From: Flavobacterium ammonificans
GTDB lineage: Bacteria; Bacteroidota; Bacteroidia; Flavobacteriales; Flavobacteriaceae
NCBI RefSeq assembly: GCF_020886115.1
Contig: NZ_AP025185.1
Location: forward strand, 2,294,001-2,358,000
Reading direction: 5' to 3'
DNA: 64,000 nt
Within the stretch, counting starts at the first letter, position 1. Each line of letters begins with the position of its first letter. The notes beneath the pieces are model-generated. The model was not told the origin of the DNA and did not search any database. It worked only from the letters and a program-made list of their open reading frames with translations. The position numbers and the translations under genes were made by a program. Below are positions 26,321 through 37,737 of this stretch, piece after piece.

Positions 26321-26971
26321 CTACAACTTAGCTTCTAAAGTTACTTTCAACACCTCTTTTAACTCGCTCAACATCATAGCAGTAGCTCCCCATACAATGT
26401 GATTTTCAATTTTAAAAGCAGGCAATACTATCGAAGTTGTTTCCGAAGTGGGTATCTCAGTTTCTACAACTATGGAATCATTTAATAAAGTAGAAATTGG
26501 AAGTTCAATTATTTGAGCGACCTCTGAGGGATCTGGAATAAAACGAATTTCATCTCGACAGAGTCCGAAAAAAGGATGAACTACAAAATTACTTGGCGGA
26601 ATATATACTTCTGTGAATGACTTAATAATTTCCAATTGATCAGGATGGACCCCTACCTCTTCAAAAGTTTCTCGTAAAGCTGTATTCGAAAAGTCTGTAT
26701 CTTCTTCTTCAAACTTTCCTCCTGGAAAAGCAATTTGAGCTGAATGCACTCCTTCATATTCATTTCGAACAATCAATACAATATGGGTTTCTTCTTGTTT
26801 GGGATAACACAACATTAAAACTGCAGCGGTTCTTGGTAAAGAATCTTTATAATTGGGTTTTGACATAATTCGTTCCAAAGGAGCCATTTTTACATGCGCA
26901 TCTATTGCCGGTAATTCAGCAGAAATGAATTGAGGAACAAATTGTAAAAAATCTTGGAAATTCATATTCAA
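26321..26971 (-). CDS. Nudix hydrolase, CoA-pyrophosphatase type (NudL-like)
   Basis: A 216-residue Nudix protein. The Nudix box starts FPGGKFEEEDTDFSNTALRE and continues TFEEVGV (about residues 74-100), with an unusually acidic loop in it. HSAQIAFPGG before the box is close to the UPF0035/CoA signature of the NudL group, which hydrolyses coenzyme A and acyl-CoA to 3',5'-ADP and phosphopantetheine. Length is normal for that group. Substrate specificity is an inference from the signature. Confidence 0.8.
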   Translation of the reverse strand: MNMNFQDFLQFVPQFISAELPAIDAHVKMAPLERIMSKPNYKDSLPRTAAVLMLCYPKQEETHIVLIVRNEYEGVHSAQIAFPGGKFEEEDTDFSNTALRETFEEVGVHPDQLEIIKSFTEVYIPPSNFVVHPFFGLCRDEIRFIPDPSEVAQIIELPISTLLNDSIVVETEIPTSETTSIVLPAFKIENHIVWGATAMMLSELKEVLKVTLEAKL

Positions 26972-27055
26972 AGTCTATTTTTGCACAAACAATGCATTGC
27001 TAAATGTAGTTTAGAAATTACAATTGCGCAAACTATCGATTAAAAAAAGGAAATA

Positions 27056-27496
27056 ATGTATAGTAAGGAAGAAGCACAACGATTGAAGCGTGAATTTTGG
27101 ATTGCTTTCGCAGAAAAATACCCTCGAAAATGGCTGTTATACGATACCAAAATAAAAGATTTTTCCTTTAAATTTTTTGTCGATAATAAAAAGGCGCAAG
27201 TACTTATTGATATCGAATCGCGTAACGACCAAAAAAGAATTGCCTATTTTGAGAAATTAGAAGCTCTTAGAACTATTTTAGAAGAAGAATTTGTAAAGGA
27301 TTTGGTTTTCGAAAAAAATTTCTTTTTAGAAAACGGAAAAACCATTAGCCGAATTTGGATTGAAAAAACGGATGTAAGTGTTAGTAATCGTAATTATTGG
27401 GATATCATTTTTGATTTTTTCAATGATAAAATGGCGGCATTAGAATTATTTTATGCCGAATACGATGAGTTCATTAAAGATATTGATTTGGACTAA
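27056..27496 (+). CDS. DUF4268 domain protein
   Basis: A 146-residue cytosolic protein rich in Glu, Lys and aromatics, starting MYSKEEAQRLKREFWIAF. The whole length matches the DUF4268 pattern (DIESRNDQKRIAYFEKLEAL; ISRIWIEKTDVSVSNR). DUF4268 is also found as a C-terminal domain of nuclease-like proteins in bacteria, but here it stands alone and no catalytic motif is visible. Function unknown. It stops directly beside the convergent secreted protein gene, with no gap and no terminator. Confidence 0.7.
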   Translation: MYSKEEAQRLKREFWIAFAEKYPRKWLLYDTKIKDFSFKFFVDNKKAQVLIDIESRNDQKRIAYFEKLEALRTILEEEFVKDLVFEKNFFLENGKTISRIWIEKTDVSVSNRNYWDIIFDFFNDKMAALELFYAEYDEFIKDIDLD

Positions 27497-27913
27497 TTAA
27501 TCCGCGTTAAAGATATTGTATACTATTATTTGGTCGCCATAATTAATATACAATTGCTTTCTATTGTCCTGATTTTTTCGAGTAATAATTGATAAAGTAC
27601 AATCAACTCCATCATTATCAACGCAACTAAAAGTATACACAATATCGGTTTTGCTTTCGCTAGAAGGTTGGTAGTCTAAAATTTGAAACAATTGGATTAC
27701 TTGAGAATAAATTACTATTCGGTTTTTATTGGTATCCAATGTAACTCGAATATTAGCCAATTCTAAATCAGACCATTTACCCCACTTCCCATTTGCACTT
27801 TTTTCCAATACACTAAATCCAGACGTATTAAAATTGTACGACTGAGCATTGGCTTTTTGGGAACCAAAACAAAAAAAAAGCAACCCTATGAAAAGCAGTT
27901 TTTGTATCATCAT
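27497..27913 (-). CDS. Secreted protein, unknown function
   Basis: A 138-residue protein with a signal peptide (residues 1-23, ending SQKANAQ). The mature part is mostly beta, with a Trp-rich start (NGKWGKWSDLELANIRV) and a pair of cysteines (FSCVDNDGVDCTLSI) likely disulfide-bonded in the periplasm. The ATG overlaps the stop of the nitronate monooxygenase gene (TAATG), so it is the last gene of that operon. No family recognised. Confidence 0.65.
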   Translation of the reverse strand: MMIQKLLFIGLLFFCFGSQKANAQSYNFNTSGFSVLEKSANGKWGKWSDLELANIRVTLDTNKNRIVIYSQVIQLFQILDYQPSSESKTDIVYTFSCVDNDGVDCTLSIITRKNQDNRKQLYINYGDQIIVYNIFNAD

Positions 27914-28863
27914 TAAGAATTGAAAAGCAATTGAGCACTCTCTTTTTGTGCCAAATAAAATTCTGAAAGTAAGTTGTTAAAAATTTGGCTTACTGGTAAA
28001 ATTTCATTGATTAACCCTGCTATTTGACCAATTTCCAATTCTCCTTCCTCTAAATCTCCTTCAAACATACCTCTTTTTGCTCTTGCGCGACCTAATAATT
28101 GAATTAAATCTTCTTGAGTAGCTCCTTTTGCATATAAGTCTTGAACGTCGTGGTAAAATTTATTTTTAATCAAACGAACAGGAGCCAATTCTTTTAATGT
28201 TAATTGGGTATCACCTTCTTTTGAACTGACAATAGATTCTTTAAAATCAGTATGCGCTGAAGATTCGATAGAAGCAGCAAAACGGCTTCCCATTTGAACC
28301 CCGTCAGCACCTAAAACCATTGCGGCTAACATTCCCCTTCCGGTAGCTATTCCTCCTGCTGCAATTAATGGAATTTTAATTTTTTCCTTCACCATTGGAA
28401 TTAATGTGAGCGTAGTAGTTTCTTCTCGCCCATTATGACCTCCAGCTTCAAAGCCTTCAGCTACTATAGCGTCAACGCCAGCTTCTTGCGCCTTTAAGGC
28501 AAAAACGGAACTGCTAACAACATGTACAACTGTCAGTCCATTTTCTTTCAAATACGGAGTCCAAGTTTTTGGATTTCCGGCCGAAGTAAAAACAATTTTT
28601 ACGCCTTCTTCAACAATTATTTTTAAGATTTCTTCCACATTTGGGTATAACATTGGCACATTCACTCCAAAAGGTTTGGAAGTCGCTTTTTGACATTTTC
28701 GAATGTGTTCTCTCAAAACTTCTGGATACATAGATCCAGCACCAATCAAACCTAAACCACCAGCATTACTGACTGCAGAAGCTAATTTATAGCCACTATT
28801 CCAAATCATTCCTCCTTGAATAATTGGATATTTGATATTAAAAAGTGAGGTGATACTATTCAT
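27913..28863 (-). CDS. Nitronate monooxygenase-like FMN protein
   Basis: A 316-residue TIM-barrel flavoprotein. FMN-binding segments are IKYPIIQGGMIWNSGYKLA at the N-terminus, VDAIVAEGFEAGGHNGREE (about residues 127-145) with the catalytic His, PLIAAGGIATGRGM and GADGVQMGSRFAAS. The group contains nitronate monooxygenases and FabK-type enoyl-ACP reductases, which sequence alone cannot fully separate; AEGFEAGGHNG is in line with both. It lies 15 bases after mnmA in the same operon. Confidence 0.82.
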   Translation of the reverse strand: MNSITSLFNIKYPIIQGGMIWNSGYKLASAVSNAGGLGLIGAGSMYPEVLREHIRKCQKATSKPFGVNVPMLYPNVEEILKIIVEEGVKIVFTSAGNPKTWTPYLKENGLTVVHVVSSSVFALKAQEAGVDAIVAEGFEAGGHNGREETTTLTLIPMVKEKIKIPLIAAGGIATGRGMLAAMVLGADGVQMGSRFAASIESSAHTDFKESIVSSKEGDTQLTLKELAPVRLIKNKFYHDVQDLYAKGATQEDLIQLLGRARAKRGMFEGDLEEGELEIGQIAGLINEILPVSQIFNNLLSEFYLAQKESAQLLFNS

Positions 28864-28878
28864 ATTGTTACTACTAAA

Positions 28879-30069
28879 TTATGAAATTACTCCTGAACCC
28901 ATCAACTCATCACCTAAATGCCAAGCTACAAATTGACCTTCCGTTATTGCTGATTGTGGTTCTTCAAAGGCTACATACATTCCGGTTTCAAATTGGTATA
29001 AAGTTGCTTTTTGTAAAGGTTGTCGGTAACGAATACGTGCCATAACTTCCATCGATTCGCCCTTGGCTAAAGCCAAATCGGTACGAACCCAATGCAATTC
29101 TGAATTAGAAATAAACAACGCTTTTTTAAACAATCCAGGATGATGACTAGTCAATCCAGTATAAATTGTATTTGTTATAACATCAGTTGCGATAATGAAT
29201 AATGGATCTGTTGTTCCACCAACATTTAGTCCTTTGCGTTGACCTGTAGTGAAATAATGAGCACCTTGATGTTTCCCAACAACTTTACCCATATCTGGGG
29301 AATATTGAATTTTATTGGATTCAAAAGCCAAACGCTCTTCTAATGAAAGTCCTTCAGGTTGAGTAGAATTATAGACTGGATGATTTTTATCAATCTGTAT
29401 AATTACACCTTCTTTAGGCTGTAATTTTTGTTGTAAAAATTCAGGCAAACGTACTTTACCAATAAAACACAACCCTTGCGAATCTTTCTTCTCGGCAGTG
29501 ATTAAATCCATTTGTGCGGCAATTTCACGCACTTCTGGCTTGGTTAAATTCCCGATTGGAAATAAGGCTTTTGCCAATTGCTCTTGTGATAATTGACATA
29601 AAAAATAGGATTGATCTTTATTATTGTCCGCCCCAGCTTTTAGTTGAAATATTGTTTTTCCATCCACTTCAATTTCGCCTTTTTGACAATAATGTCCCGT
29701 TGCTACATAATCCGCATCAAGACTTAAGGCAATTTTCATAAAAACATCAAACTTGATTTCGCGATTGCACAATACATCGGGATTTGGAGTTCGTCCTTTT
29801 TCGTATTCGTTGAACATATAGTCCACGATTTTTTCTTTGTATTGTTCGCTTAAATCTACCGTTTGGAAAGGAATTCCTAATTTTTCAGCTACTAATAATG
29901 CATCGTTGCTGTCTTCTAACCAAGGGCAATCATTAGAAATGGTAACTGAATCGTCGTGCCAGTTTTTCATAAACAGACCTATGACTTCATAGCCTTGTTG
30001 CTGTAATAAATACGCAGCTACACTTGAATCAACACCTCCTGAAAGTCCAACAACTACTCGTTTCTTCAC
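28879..30069 (-). CDS. mnmA: tRNA-specific 2-thiouridylase
   Basis: A 396-residue enzyme that thiolates uridine 34 of tRNA-Lys, -Glu and -Gln, using sulfur relayed by the Tus/IscS-type system. Motifs are [15 protein letters not shown] (PP-loop, residues 8-22), [13 protein letters not shown] (first catalytic Cys), [13 protein letters not shown] (second Cys) and [11 protein letters not shown]. Length is slightly above E. coli (368). It is first in an operon with the nitronate monooxygenase-like gene and a secreted protein. Confidence 0.96.
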   Translation of the reverse strand: MKKRVVVGLSGGVDSSVAAYLLQQQGYEVIGLFMKNWHDDSVTISNDCPWLEDSNDALLVAEKLGIPFQTVDLSEQYKEKIVDYMFNEYEKGRTPNPDVLCNREIKFDVFMKIALSLDADYVATGHYCQKGEIEVDGKTIFQLKAGADNNKDQSYFLCQLSQEQLAKALFPIGNLTKPEVREIAAQMDLITAEKKDSQGLCFIGKVRLPEFLQQKLQPKEGVIIQIDKNHPVYNSTQPEGLSLEERLAFESNKIQYSPDMGKVVGKHQGAHYFTTGQRKGLNVGGTTDPLFIIATDVITNTIYTGLTSHHPGLFKKALFISNSELHWVRTDLALAKGESMEVMARIRYRQPLQKATLYQFETGMYVAFEEPQSAITEGQFVAWHLGDELMGSGVIS

Positions 30070-30123
30070 GATTATATTAAATTATTAAAAAAGTAAAATT
30101 ACAACTATTTACTTAGATTAAGA

Positions 30124-30840
30124 TTATTTAGGTAACGTACTTTTGGTTTTTGGAGATAAATCAGTACTCTTTTTCTTTACTAATTTACCATCTTCTAGTA
30201 CTTCCCAAATTCCAACTTTTACTCCTTTTGAAAATGCACCTTTGGAAATAACAACTCCATTGACATCTCTAAAAATAGCTACTCCATCATATTCATTTTT
30301 AGAAAAGGATGATTCTTCAAGAACAATTCCGCTTTCAGTAAACTTTTTATAGGCGCCTTGCTTCAAATTGTTGACATAATTAATTTGTTCTGCCATTTTC
30401 CCGTTAGGGAAATAAACGGTTCGCACTCCTTCTAACTTGCCGTTTTTATAATTCTCTTTTGTCATTACAGCAGTTGATGCGTAGTGATAGTAAATCCATT
30501 CCCCTTCAAAAAGTTTATTCACTACTTTACCTTCACTTACCTTATTTTTATTTTGGTCATAAAAAATAGTGTACGCTGAATTATCTTTTGGATTAAATTC
30601 ACGCGTTGCAATAACAGTTCCTTTTTGGGTGTCATCAAAAAATTGGAATAGTCCCACTTCTTTACCGTTTTCAAAAGTTCCTTGGTATCGTGGTCTTTTT
30701 GACTCTTCATAAACCCCTTTCCAAATTCCCTGTTTTAATCCTTTAGCATCAACTTTATTAAAGACTTCTTGAGCTTGAATACATCCAAAACTCATCAAAA
30801 ACAAAACCCATTGAATAGATTTTTTAAACCTGTTTTTCAT
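30124..30840 (-). CDS. Secreted MORN/YwqK-type repeat protein
   Basis: A 238-residue protein with a signal peptide (residues 1-24, ending CIQAQ). The rest is built of about seven repeats of the form NGK-x-G-x-x-x-x-F/Y (for example YQGTFENGKEVGLFQFFDD, NYKNGKLEGVRTVYFPNGK, FSKGVKVGIWEVLEDGK), as in MORN and YwqK families. Such proteins are often labelled antitoxin in databases after YwqK, with no evidence for that here: it is exported and stands alone. The start at 30840 (MKNRFKK) is chosen over 30873, because the extra residues have no signal-peptide character. The C-terminus is lysine- and serine-rich. Confidence 0.72.
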   Translation of the reverse strand: MKNRFKKSIQWVLFLMSFGCIQAQEVFNKVDAKGLKQGIWKGVYEESKRPRYQGTFENGKEVGLFQFFDDTQKGTVIATREFNPKDNSAYTIFYDQNKNKVSEGKVVNKLFEGEWIYYHYASTAVMTKENYKNGKLEGVRTVYFPNGKMAEQINYVNNLKQGAYKKFTESGIVLEESSFSKNEYDGVAIFRDVNGVVISKGAFSKGVKVGIWEVLEDGKLVKKKSTDLSPKTKSTLPK

Positions 30841-30871
30841 ACTTACTATCTTTTTTAACAATTCGTATCGC

Positions 30872-30905
30872 AAAAAAAATCTCGAAATATATCGAGATTT
30901 TTTTT
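30872..30905 (-). terminator. Terminator after pyrG-yidC
   Basis: AAAAAATCTCGA and TCGAGATTTTTT form a stem around a short AT loop, just below the yidC stop and above the YwqK-type gene. Confidence 0.8.
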
Positions 30906-30908
30906 ATT

Positions 30909-32813
30909 TTATTTTTTGTTTCGCTGTGCTTTCTGCGCTTCGGCTTGTTGCATAGCTTCTTGTAATTTTTGTTGGAACTTACTTGGTTTCTTTGGTTCCT
31001 TCAATTTATTCTCTTGAATTTGAGCGTGAATTTTATCACTATCTATAAAGTACTTCTTTATGACAATCATTATTCCAATAGTAATCAAATTCGAAATAAA
31101 GTTATACAAACTCAAACCTGCTCCATAACTATTGAAGAAAAATAACATCATTAATGGCGACACATAAATCATAATTTTCATTATTTGCGCCATATCTGGC
31201 ATTCCCTCTTGCTGTGGAGCTGCCATCTGTTGATCTCCAGTAGTCATTTTCATATAAAAGAAAATCGCAATTGCGGCTAAAACCGGGAACAAACTAATAT
31301 GATCTCCATACAACGGGATATGGAACGGTAATTTCACAACCTCATCAAAAGAAGACAAATCATCTGCCCAAAGGAAACTTTTTTGTCTTAATTCAAAAGC
31401 TGATGGGAAGAACTGAAATGAGGCATACATAAACGGTAACTGAATCAAAGCTGGAATACAACCCGCCATTGGATTTACACCCGCTTTGTTGTACAACTTC
31501 ATTGTTTCTTGTTGTTTCTTCATTGGATCTTTTTTGAATTTCTCACCCAACTCAGTAATTTCAGGACGCAATACCTTCATCTTAGCTTGAGACAAAAACG
31601 ATTTAAACGTAATTGGCGACATCGCTAATTTAATTAATATGGTAAAGAGAATAATCGCAATACCATACGAAATGTAAGAACCTAGGAAACCAAATAATGG
31701 GATAAAGATAAAACTGTTAATCCAACCTATGATTCCCCAACCAAGAGAAATAATTTTTTCTAAATTCTTATCATAATCATTTAAAATTTGATAATCTGTT
31801 GGTCCTAAATACCAATTCATCTTATAGTCTATTTCTCCATTTGAAAAAGCCAAAGGGATTTCTGCTGTGAATTGTTTTGTAAATACAGTATCGATAGCTT
31901 CGTCTTTCACTAAGTCATTTGAGACTAATTTAGAGGAAGCAAAAGGTTTATCTGTCAATAAAATGGTAGAGAAGAAATGTTGTTTAAATGCAACGAAAGT
32001 AGCATTTTCTGCATTTTCTTCTGAGTTTTCACCTTGGCTAACATAGTCAATTTTACCATCTTTGTGTTCGAAATACACTTCAGTATACCTATTTTCATAA
32101 GAAATACTTTTTTCGTTTCTGTACGTTTTCATACTCCATTGTAAATCCAATGGTTTAGCAGTGTTTAATACTTTATTTAAACCTTGAGAACGAACATCAA
32201 AACCAATCATATAATCGTTTGGTTTCAAAATGTACTTGTATTCCAAATACTCATTAGCACCAGCTTTCAATTTCATAGACAGGATTTGATCCTCACCCAC
32301 TTTTGAAACACTAGGTTCAAAAAACAAATCTTTGGTTTGCAAAGTTCGGTTGTCAGAAGTTTGAAGAACTACATTCAGATTGGTATTGTTATCCTTGATT
32401 AATTCTACTAATTGACCAGAACCTTTTTTAAACTTTTCGTGTTGTTTTAAAACAGCCTCTACAATAAAACCTCCTTTATTGGCAATTTTTAATTTTACCA
32501 CCTCGTTTTCTAGAGTAGTAAAATCGGATTTTGCAGATGGAAGAGTAGCTGAATAAGCAAAACTCCCTAAGGTTTTTTGTAATTGTACTAATTGAGTTGA
32601 ATCACCAGTTTCAACCACCGCAACAGCAGCTTTCTCAATGATTTTTTGCTCTAACTCTTTTGCTTTAGCTGCCTTGGCAACCAATTCTTTTTTAGCTTTT
32701 TCAGCAGCAATTACTTTAGGATCAGGTTGATTTTGATACATAATCCAAATCAAGATTCCAAAAATCAATATAAAACCAATAATTGAATTAAGATCTAATT
32801 TTTTTTCTTCCAT
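30909..32813 (-). CDS. yidC: Membrane protein insertase YidC
   Basis: A 634-residue inner-membrane protein that inserts membrane proteins with or without SecYEG. The first helix is at about residues 9-24. A large periplasmic domain follows (about 60-365), as in Gram-negative YidC. The five-helix core (about 370-590) has ILIKLAMSPITFKSFLSQAK and KAGVNPMAGCIPALIQLPFM, the family signature with the PMAG-x-x-P element. The tail is rich in Lys and Gln (QEAMQQAEAQKAQRNKK), suited to ribosome contact. It lies 49 bases after pyrG on the same strand, so the two are likely co-transcribed. Confidence 0.96.
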   Translation of the reverse strand: MEEKKLDLNSIIGFILIFGILIWIMYQNQPDPKVIAAEKAKKELVAKAAKAKELEQKIIEKAAVAVVETGDSTQLVQLQKTLGSFAYSATLPSAKSDFTTLENEVVKLKIANKGGFIVEAVLKQHEKFKKGSGQLVELIKDNNTNLNVVLQTSDNRTLQTKDLFFEPSVSKVGEDQILSMKLKAGANEYLEYKYILKPNDYMIGFDVRSQGLNKVLNTAKPLDLQWSMKTYRNEKSISYENRYTEVYFEHKDGKIDYVSQGENSEENAENATFVAFKQHFFSTILLTDKPFASSKLVSNDLVKDEAIDTVFTKQFTAEIPLAFSNGEIDYKMNWYLGPTDYQILNDYDKNLEKIISLGWGIIGWINSFIFIPLFGFLGSYISYGIAIILFTILIKLAMSPITFKSFLSQAKMKVLRPEITELGEKFKKDPMKKQQETMKLYNKAGVNPMAGCIPALIQLPFMYASFQFFPSAFELRQKSFLWADDLSSFDEVVKLPFHIPLYGDHISLFPVLAAIAIFFYMKMTTGDQQMAAPQQEGMPDMAQIMKIMIYVSPLMMLFFFNSYGAGLSLYNFISNLITIGIMIVIKKYFIDSDKIHAQIQENKLKEPKKPSKFQQKLQEAMQQAEAQKAQRNKK

Positions 32814-32862
32814 TCTATTTTTTAAAAAAAGTTATTGTGTAAAGAAACGAATTTCTTTGAGA

Positions 32863-34482
<1,620 letters not shown>

Positions 34483-34515
34483 TTAGTTTGTATTGTAGTT
34501 GTGTAAAAAACGGAG

Positions 34516-34523
34516 CAAAAATA
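34516..34523 (-). promoter_or_regulatory. pyrG -7 box
   Basis: TATTTTTG on the minus strand, 40 bases before the ATG. Confidence 0.5.
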
Positions 34524-34620
34524 CAATTATATATTGAGAAAATACGAATTTAAAATTGTGAAAATAGGAAATTTTCAATAAAATTAGACTGCTTTGAAAA
34601 TGCTCTTTATATGTCTTTTT

Positions 34621-34857
34621 CTATTTAACGGGTTTAGGATATTGCTTTTTAATATTTCGAATTAAGTCTTCTAATCCGTTTAATTTTAGTTCATAAACTA
34701 ATTGCAATTGTTGACCTAATTCGCCTTTTGGAAATCCCTTGTTATTGTACCAAACCACATAAAATTCGGGTAAATCGATCAAATGCCAACCTTCATATTT
34801 TCCAAAAGGCATTTTAGTATGTGCCAGTTTGATTAATTGTTTTTGATCGTTTTCCAT
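34621..34857 (-). CDS. DUF3820 family protein
   Basis: A 78-residue protein with the DUF3820 pattern KMPFGKYEGWHLIDLPEFYVV followed by GFPKGELGQQL. The family occurs widely in bacteria and was once linked to quorum-sensing-regulated virulence; its molecular function is unknown. It starts six bases after the periplasmic-binding-fold gene stop, on the same strand, so both may be in one transcript. No signal peptide. Confidence 0.85.
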   Translation of the reverse strand: MENDQKQLIKLAHTKMPFGKYEGWHLIDLPEFYVVWYNNKGFPKGELGQQLQLVYELKLNGLEDLIRNIKKQYPKPVK

Positions 34858-34863
34858 TTCAGT

Positions 34864-36048
34864 TTACTTTGCCACTTTAACTTTCAAATCGGCATCGTAA
34901 TATAAAATATAAGTACCCTTATTTGCATATCCACCATTTTCTGTTTTGACGTATTCAAACTTACTCTCTACTTGTTCAGTAGATTGAATCGAAAGACTGT
35001 CTAAAAAAGAGGTGGTTTGAGACAAACGCATCAAGGTATCGAAAGTGACATCGAAGCCCCGAATGGCGAAAACACTTGGAGTAATTTTATTTTCTGCTTT
35101 ATATGTATTTTCAAATAACATAGCTTCGGCCGAGTCATTTTCTCTACTCATTGATGGATACAACAACTTTAATTTGATTAAACTTTCAAATTCAATTTCG
35201 TCAGTATCCAATGTTTCATTAGGTTCCAAAATCACTAATTGCACATTGTAAAAAGGTTGCACACTCAACAAAGCAGTTAAGGTGGCTTTAATCATACTGG
35301 TATTCGCAGTTTCCATAACCACATAATTGATTTTATTTTTTACCAATTGCGATTTTAAACTACCCACATTCAAAGCTCCATTTGGATCTAAAGCCGCAAA
35401 GCGAACGTCTTTTTGATTCTCTGCTATATATTTTTTTACAGATACTTTCTTCTTATCTACTACTGCAATCACATTTCCATTTTTGGAACGCATAAAATCA
35501 AAAATAGCAGCTCTAATTATATTGGAAGAGGTAATGGTTTGAACCAAATTAGGAAATGATTTTCCAACTTCTTTTGACAAAGGAGAAATCACTGCCACTT
35601 GAGATGCCGATAATAACTCCGCCGTTTTCTCAATATTTGCTTGATAAAAAGGACCGATAACTGCTGAAAAAGTATCTAGCCGATTGTCGTTAATAAGTTT
35701 GGCTATATTGGAGCTGGTTTTGGTTTCTTCCGAATCAAAAACACTTACATCTATTGAAATTCCTAACTTTTTAATCGAATCAATAGCTAGTATTGCACCC
35801 GAATAAAAATCCAAAGTCATATTCAAAAATTTATCTTTCTTCAAACGATCTGCAAAAGTATTAACCGTGTCATTTTGTACCTTAGTCAAATTAAAAGGCA
35901 GTAGCAATGCTACCTTTTTCGATTGATTAATCGAGGGTTTCTCTAACTGTAATGTGTTACTTTGATTTTGAGTTGTCGTAATTTCTTGCGCAACAATTCC
36001 GTTGACAAACAAAAGCGCACCAATAAGTATTTTAAAATAACAGTTCAT
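34864..36048 (-). CDS. Exported periplasmic-binding-fold protein (type 1), LysM absent
   Basis: A 394-residue protein with a signal peptide (1-20, ending NGIVAQ). The mature part is a type 1 periplasmic binding-protein fold (KVALLLPFNL; MTLDFYSGAILAIDSIKKLG; FSAVIGPFYQANIEKTAELL; VAVISPLSKEVG). In other flavobacteria I recall relatives of this gene near guaA that carry one or more LysM repeats before the binding domain; here only a 20-residue linker precedes it. No transport genes are nearby, so it is probably not part of an ABC importer and may sense or scaffold in the periplasm. It lies between guaA and DUF3820 on the same strand. Confidence 0.72.
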   Translation of the reverse strand: MNCYFKILIGALLFVNGIVAQEITTTQNQSNTLQLEKPSINQSKKVALLLPFNLTKVQNDTVNTFADRLKKDKFLNMTLDFYSGAILAIDSIKKLGISIDVSVFDSEETKTSSNIAKLINDNRLDTFSAVIGPFYQANIEKTAELLSASQVAVISPLSKEVGKSFPNLVQTITSSNIIRAAIFDFMRSKNGNVIAVVDKKKVSVKKYIAENQKDVRFAALDPNGALNVGSLKSQLVKNKINYVVMETANTSMIKATLTALLSVQPFYNVQLVILEPNETLDTDEIEFESLIKLKLLYPSMSRENDSAEAMLFENTYKAENKITPSVFAIRGFDVTFDTLMRLSQTTSFLDSLSIQSTEQVESKFEYVKTENGGYANKGTYILYYDADLKVKVAK

Positions 36049-36084
36049 TTTTTTCTTTATTAACCGATTCCTTTATAACAATCG

Positions 36085-36120
36085 AACGGTATCAAATTTA
36101 GGATAAAATCTGATACCGTT
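36085..36120 (-). terminator. Possible terminator or structured element after guaA
   Basis: AACGGTATCA and TGATACCGTT form a perfect 10-base inverted repeat with a 16-base interior, 30 bases beyond the guaA stop. The T-run is weak on the leftward side, so the terminator call is tentative. Confidence 0.45.
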
Positions 36121-36149
36121 TCAATTAAAACGTTCAATTTAAGTACTAA

Positions 36150-37679
36150 TTATTCCCACTCAATTGTGGCAGGTGGTTTTGAACTAATGTCATACACCAC
36201 ACGATTTACTCCTTTTACTTTATTAATGATTTCGTTAGAAATTTTCATCAAGAAATCATAGGGTAAGTGTACCCAATCTGCCGTCATTCCATCAGTAGAT
36301 TCCACAGCACGAAGCGCCACTACTTTTTCGTACGTACGCTCATCACCCATAACCCCTACACTGTTTACTGGCAACAAGATAGCTCCTGCTTGCCAAACTT
36401 TATCATACAATCCCCAAGATTTCAATCCTTCAATAAATACAGCATCAACATCTTGTAAAATTTGTACTTTTTCTGGTGTAATATCTCCTAAGATTCGGAT
36501 AGATAAACCTGGACCTGGGAAAGGATGTCTCCCTAATAATTCTGGATCAATTCCTAAAGTAGCACCTACTCTACGCACCTCATCTTTGAAAAGCATACGC
36601 AAAGGTTCTACAATTTGTAATTTCATATAATCAGGTAAACCACCCACATTGTGGTGCGATTTAATGGTTGCTGATGGTCCTTTTACAGAAACCGACTCAA
36701 TTACGTCAGGATAAATAGTTCCTTGCGCCAACCATTTTACATCTTCAATTAAATGCGATTCATCATCAAAAACTTCGATAAAAACACGTCCAATGATTTT
36801 ACGTTTGGTTTCTGGATCACTTACTCCTGCCAACTCAGACAAGAAACGATCTCCAGCATCTACTCCTTTAACATTCAATCCCATTCCTTTGTATTGATTC
36901 AATACACTTTGAAATTCGTTTTTACGAAGTAAACCGTTATTAACAAAAATACAATATAAGTTTTTACCGATAGCTTGGTGCAATAATACTGCCGCAACGG
37001 TTGAATCAACTCCACCAGAAAGACCCAAAACCACTTTGTCGTCTTGAAGTTTTTCTTTCAATTCGGCTACCATATCGGTAACAAAAGCGTTTGGTGTAAA
37101 GTTTTGAGGCACCTCAGCAATATGAACTAAAAAGTTCTCTAACATTTTAGTCCCCTCGGAAGAATGATACACTTCTGGGTGGTATTGGATTGCATAGGTA
37201 GTTTCGCCTTCTATTCGGTAGGCAGCAAATTCTACATCGTGTGTACTCGCTAATTTAACTCCGTTAGTAGGCAGCGCTTTAATGCTATCACTATGGCTCA
37301 TCCAAACTTGACTGTTTGGAGAAATTCCTTGAAAGAAAATTTCATCTTCTTTTATATAGGATAGATTCGCCCTTCCGTATTCTCTCGTGTTGGAAGCAGC
37401 AACTTCTCCACCGCTAAAGTGAGCTAAATATTGCGCTCCGTAACATACTGCCAACAAAGGCAATTTACCTCTAATTTGAGACAAATCAGGATGAGGAGCA
37501 TCCTCTGCACGAACAGAAAATGGACTTCCACCTAAAATTACGGCTTTGTAAGGTGATAAATCTGTTGGAAAATTGTTGTAAGGAAAAATTTCGCAGAATA
37601 TATTTAATTCGCGAACTCTACGCGCAATAAGCTGTGTGTATTGCGATCCGAAATCTAAAATAAGTACGTTGTGTTGCAT
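36150..37679 (-). CDS. guaA: GMP synthase (glutamine-hydrolysing)
   Basis: A 509-residue cytosolic enzyme that amidates XMP to GMP. The glutaminase domain has [15 protein letters not shown] at the N-terminus, [17 protein letters not shown] with the catalytic Cys (about residue 79), and [12 protein letters not shown]. The ATP pyrophosphatase domain has [17 protein letters not shown] (about 223-239). The C-terminal dimerisation domain ends [13 protein letters not shown]. The start at 37679 (MQHNVLIL) is preferred over 37781: the extra 34 residues are not family-like and run through the promoter into the upstream gene. A TATTTTTG box at 37683-37690 sits just before the ATG. Confidence 0.96.
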   Translation of the reverse strand: MQHNVLILDFGSQYTQLIARRVRELNIFCEIFPYNNFPTDLSPYKAVILGGSPFSVRAEDAPHPDLSQIRGKLPLLAVCYGAQYLAHFSGGEVAASNTREYGRANLSYIKEDEIFFQGISPNSQVWMSHSDSIKALPTNGVKLASTHDVEFAAYRIEGETTYAIQYHPEVYHSSEGTKMLENFLVHIAEVPQNFTPNAFVTDMVAELKEKLQDDKVVLGLSGGVDSTVAAVLLHQAIGKNLYCIFVNNGLLRKNEFQSVLNQYKGMGLNVKGVDAGDRFLSELAGVSDPETKRKIIGRVFIEVFDDESHLIEDVKWLAQGTIYPDVIESVSVKGPSATIKSHHNVGGLPDYMKLQIVEPLRMLFKDEVRRVGATLGIDPELLGRHPFPGPGLSIRILGDITPEKVQILQDVDAVFIEGLKSWGLYDKVWQAGAILLPVNSVGVMGDERTYEKVVALRAVESTDGMTADWVHLPYDFLMKISNEIINKVKGVNRVVYDISSKPPATIEWE

Positions 37680-37737
37680 GCGCAAAAATACTTTTAAAAT
37701 TCGGAATTGAAAAATGGATTTTGAAAAAAATAGCTTT

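Noticed and set aside
30124..30840. YwqK-type antitoxin of a toxin-antitoxin pair
   Set aside because: The protein has a signal peptide and no partner toxin gene beside it; the name is only a database label for this repeat type.
34864..36048. Substrate-binding protein of an ABC importer
   Set aside because: No permease or ATPase genes are adjacent, and the fold alone does not prove transport.
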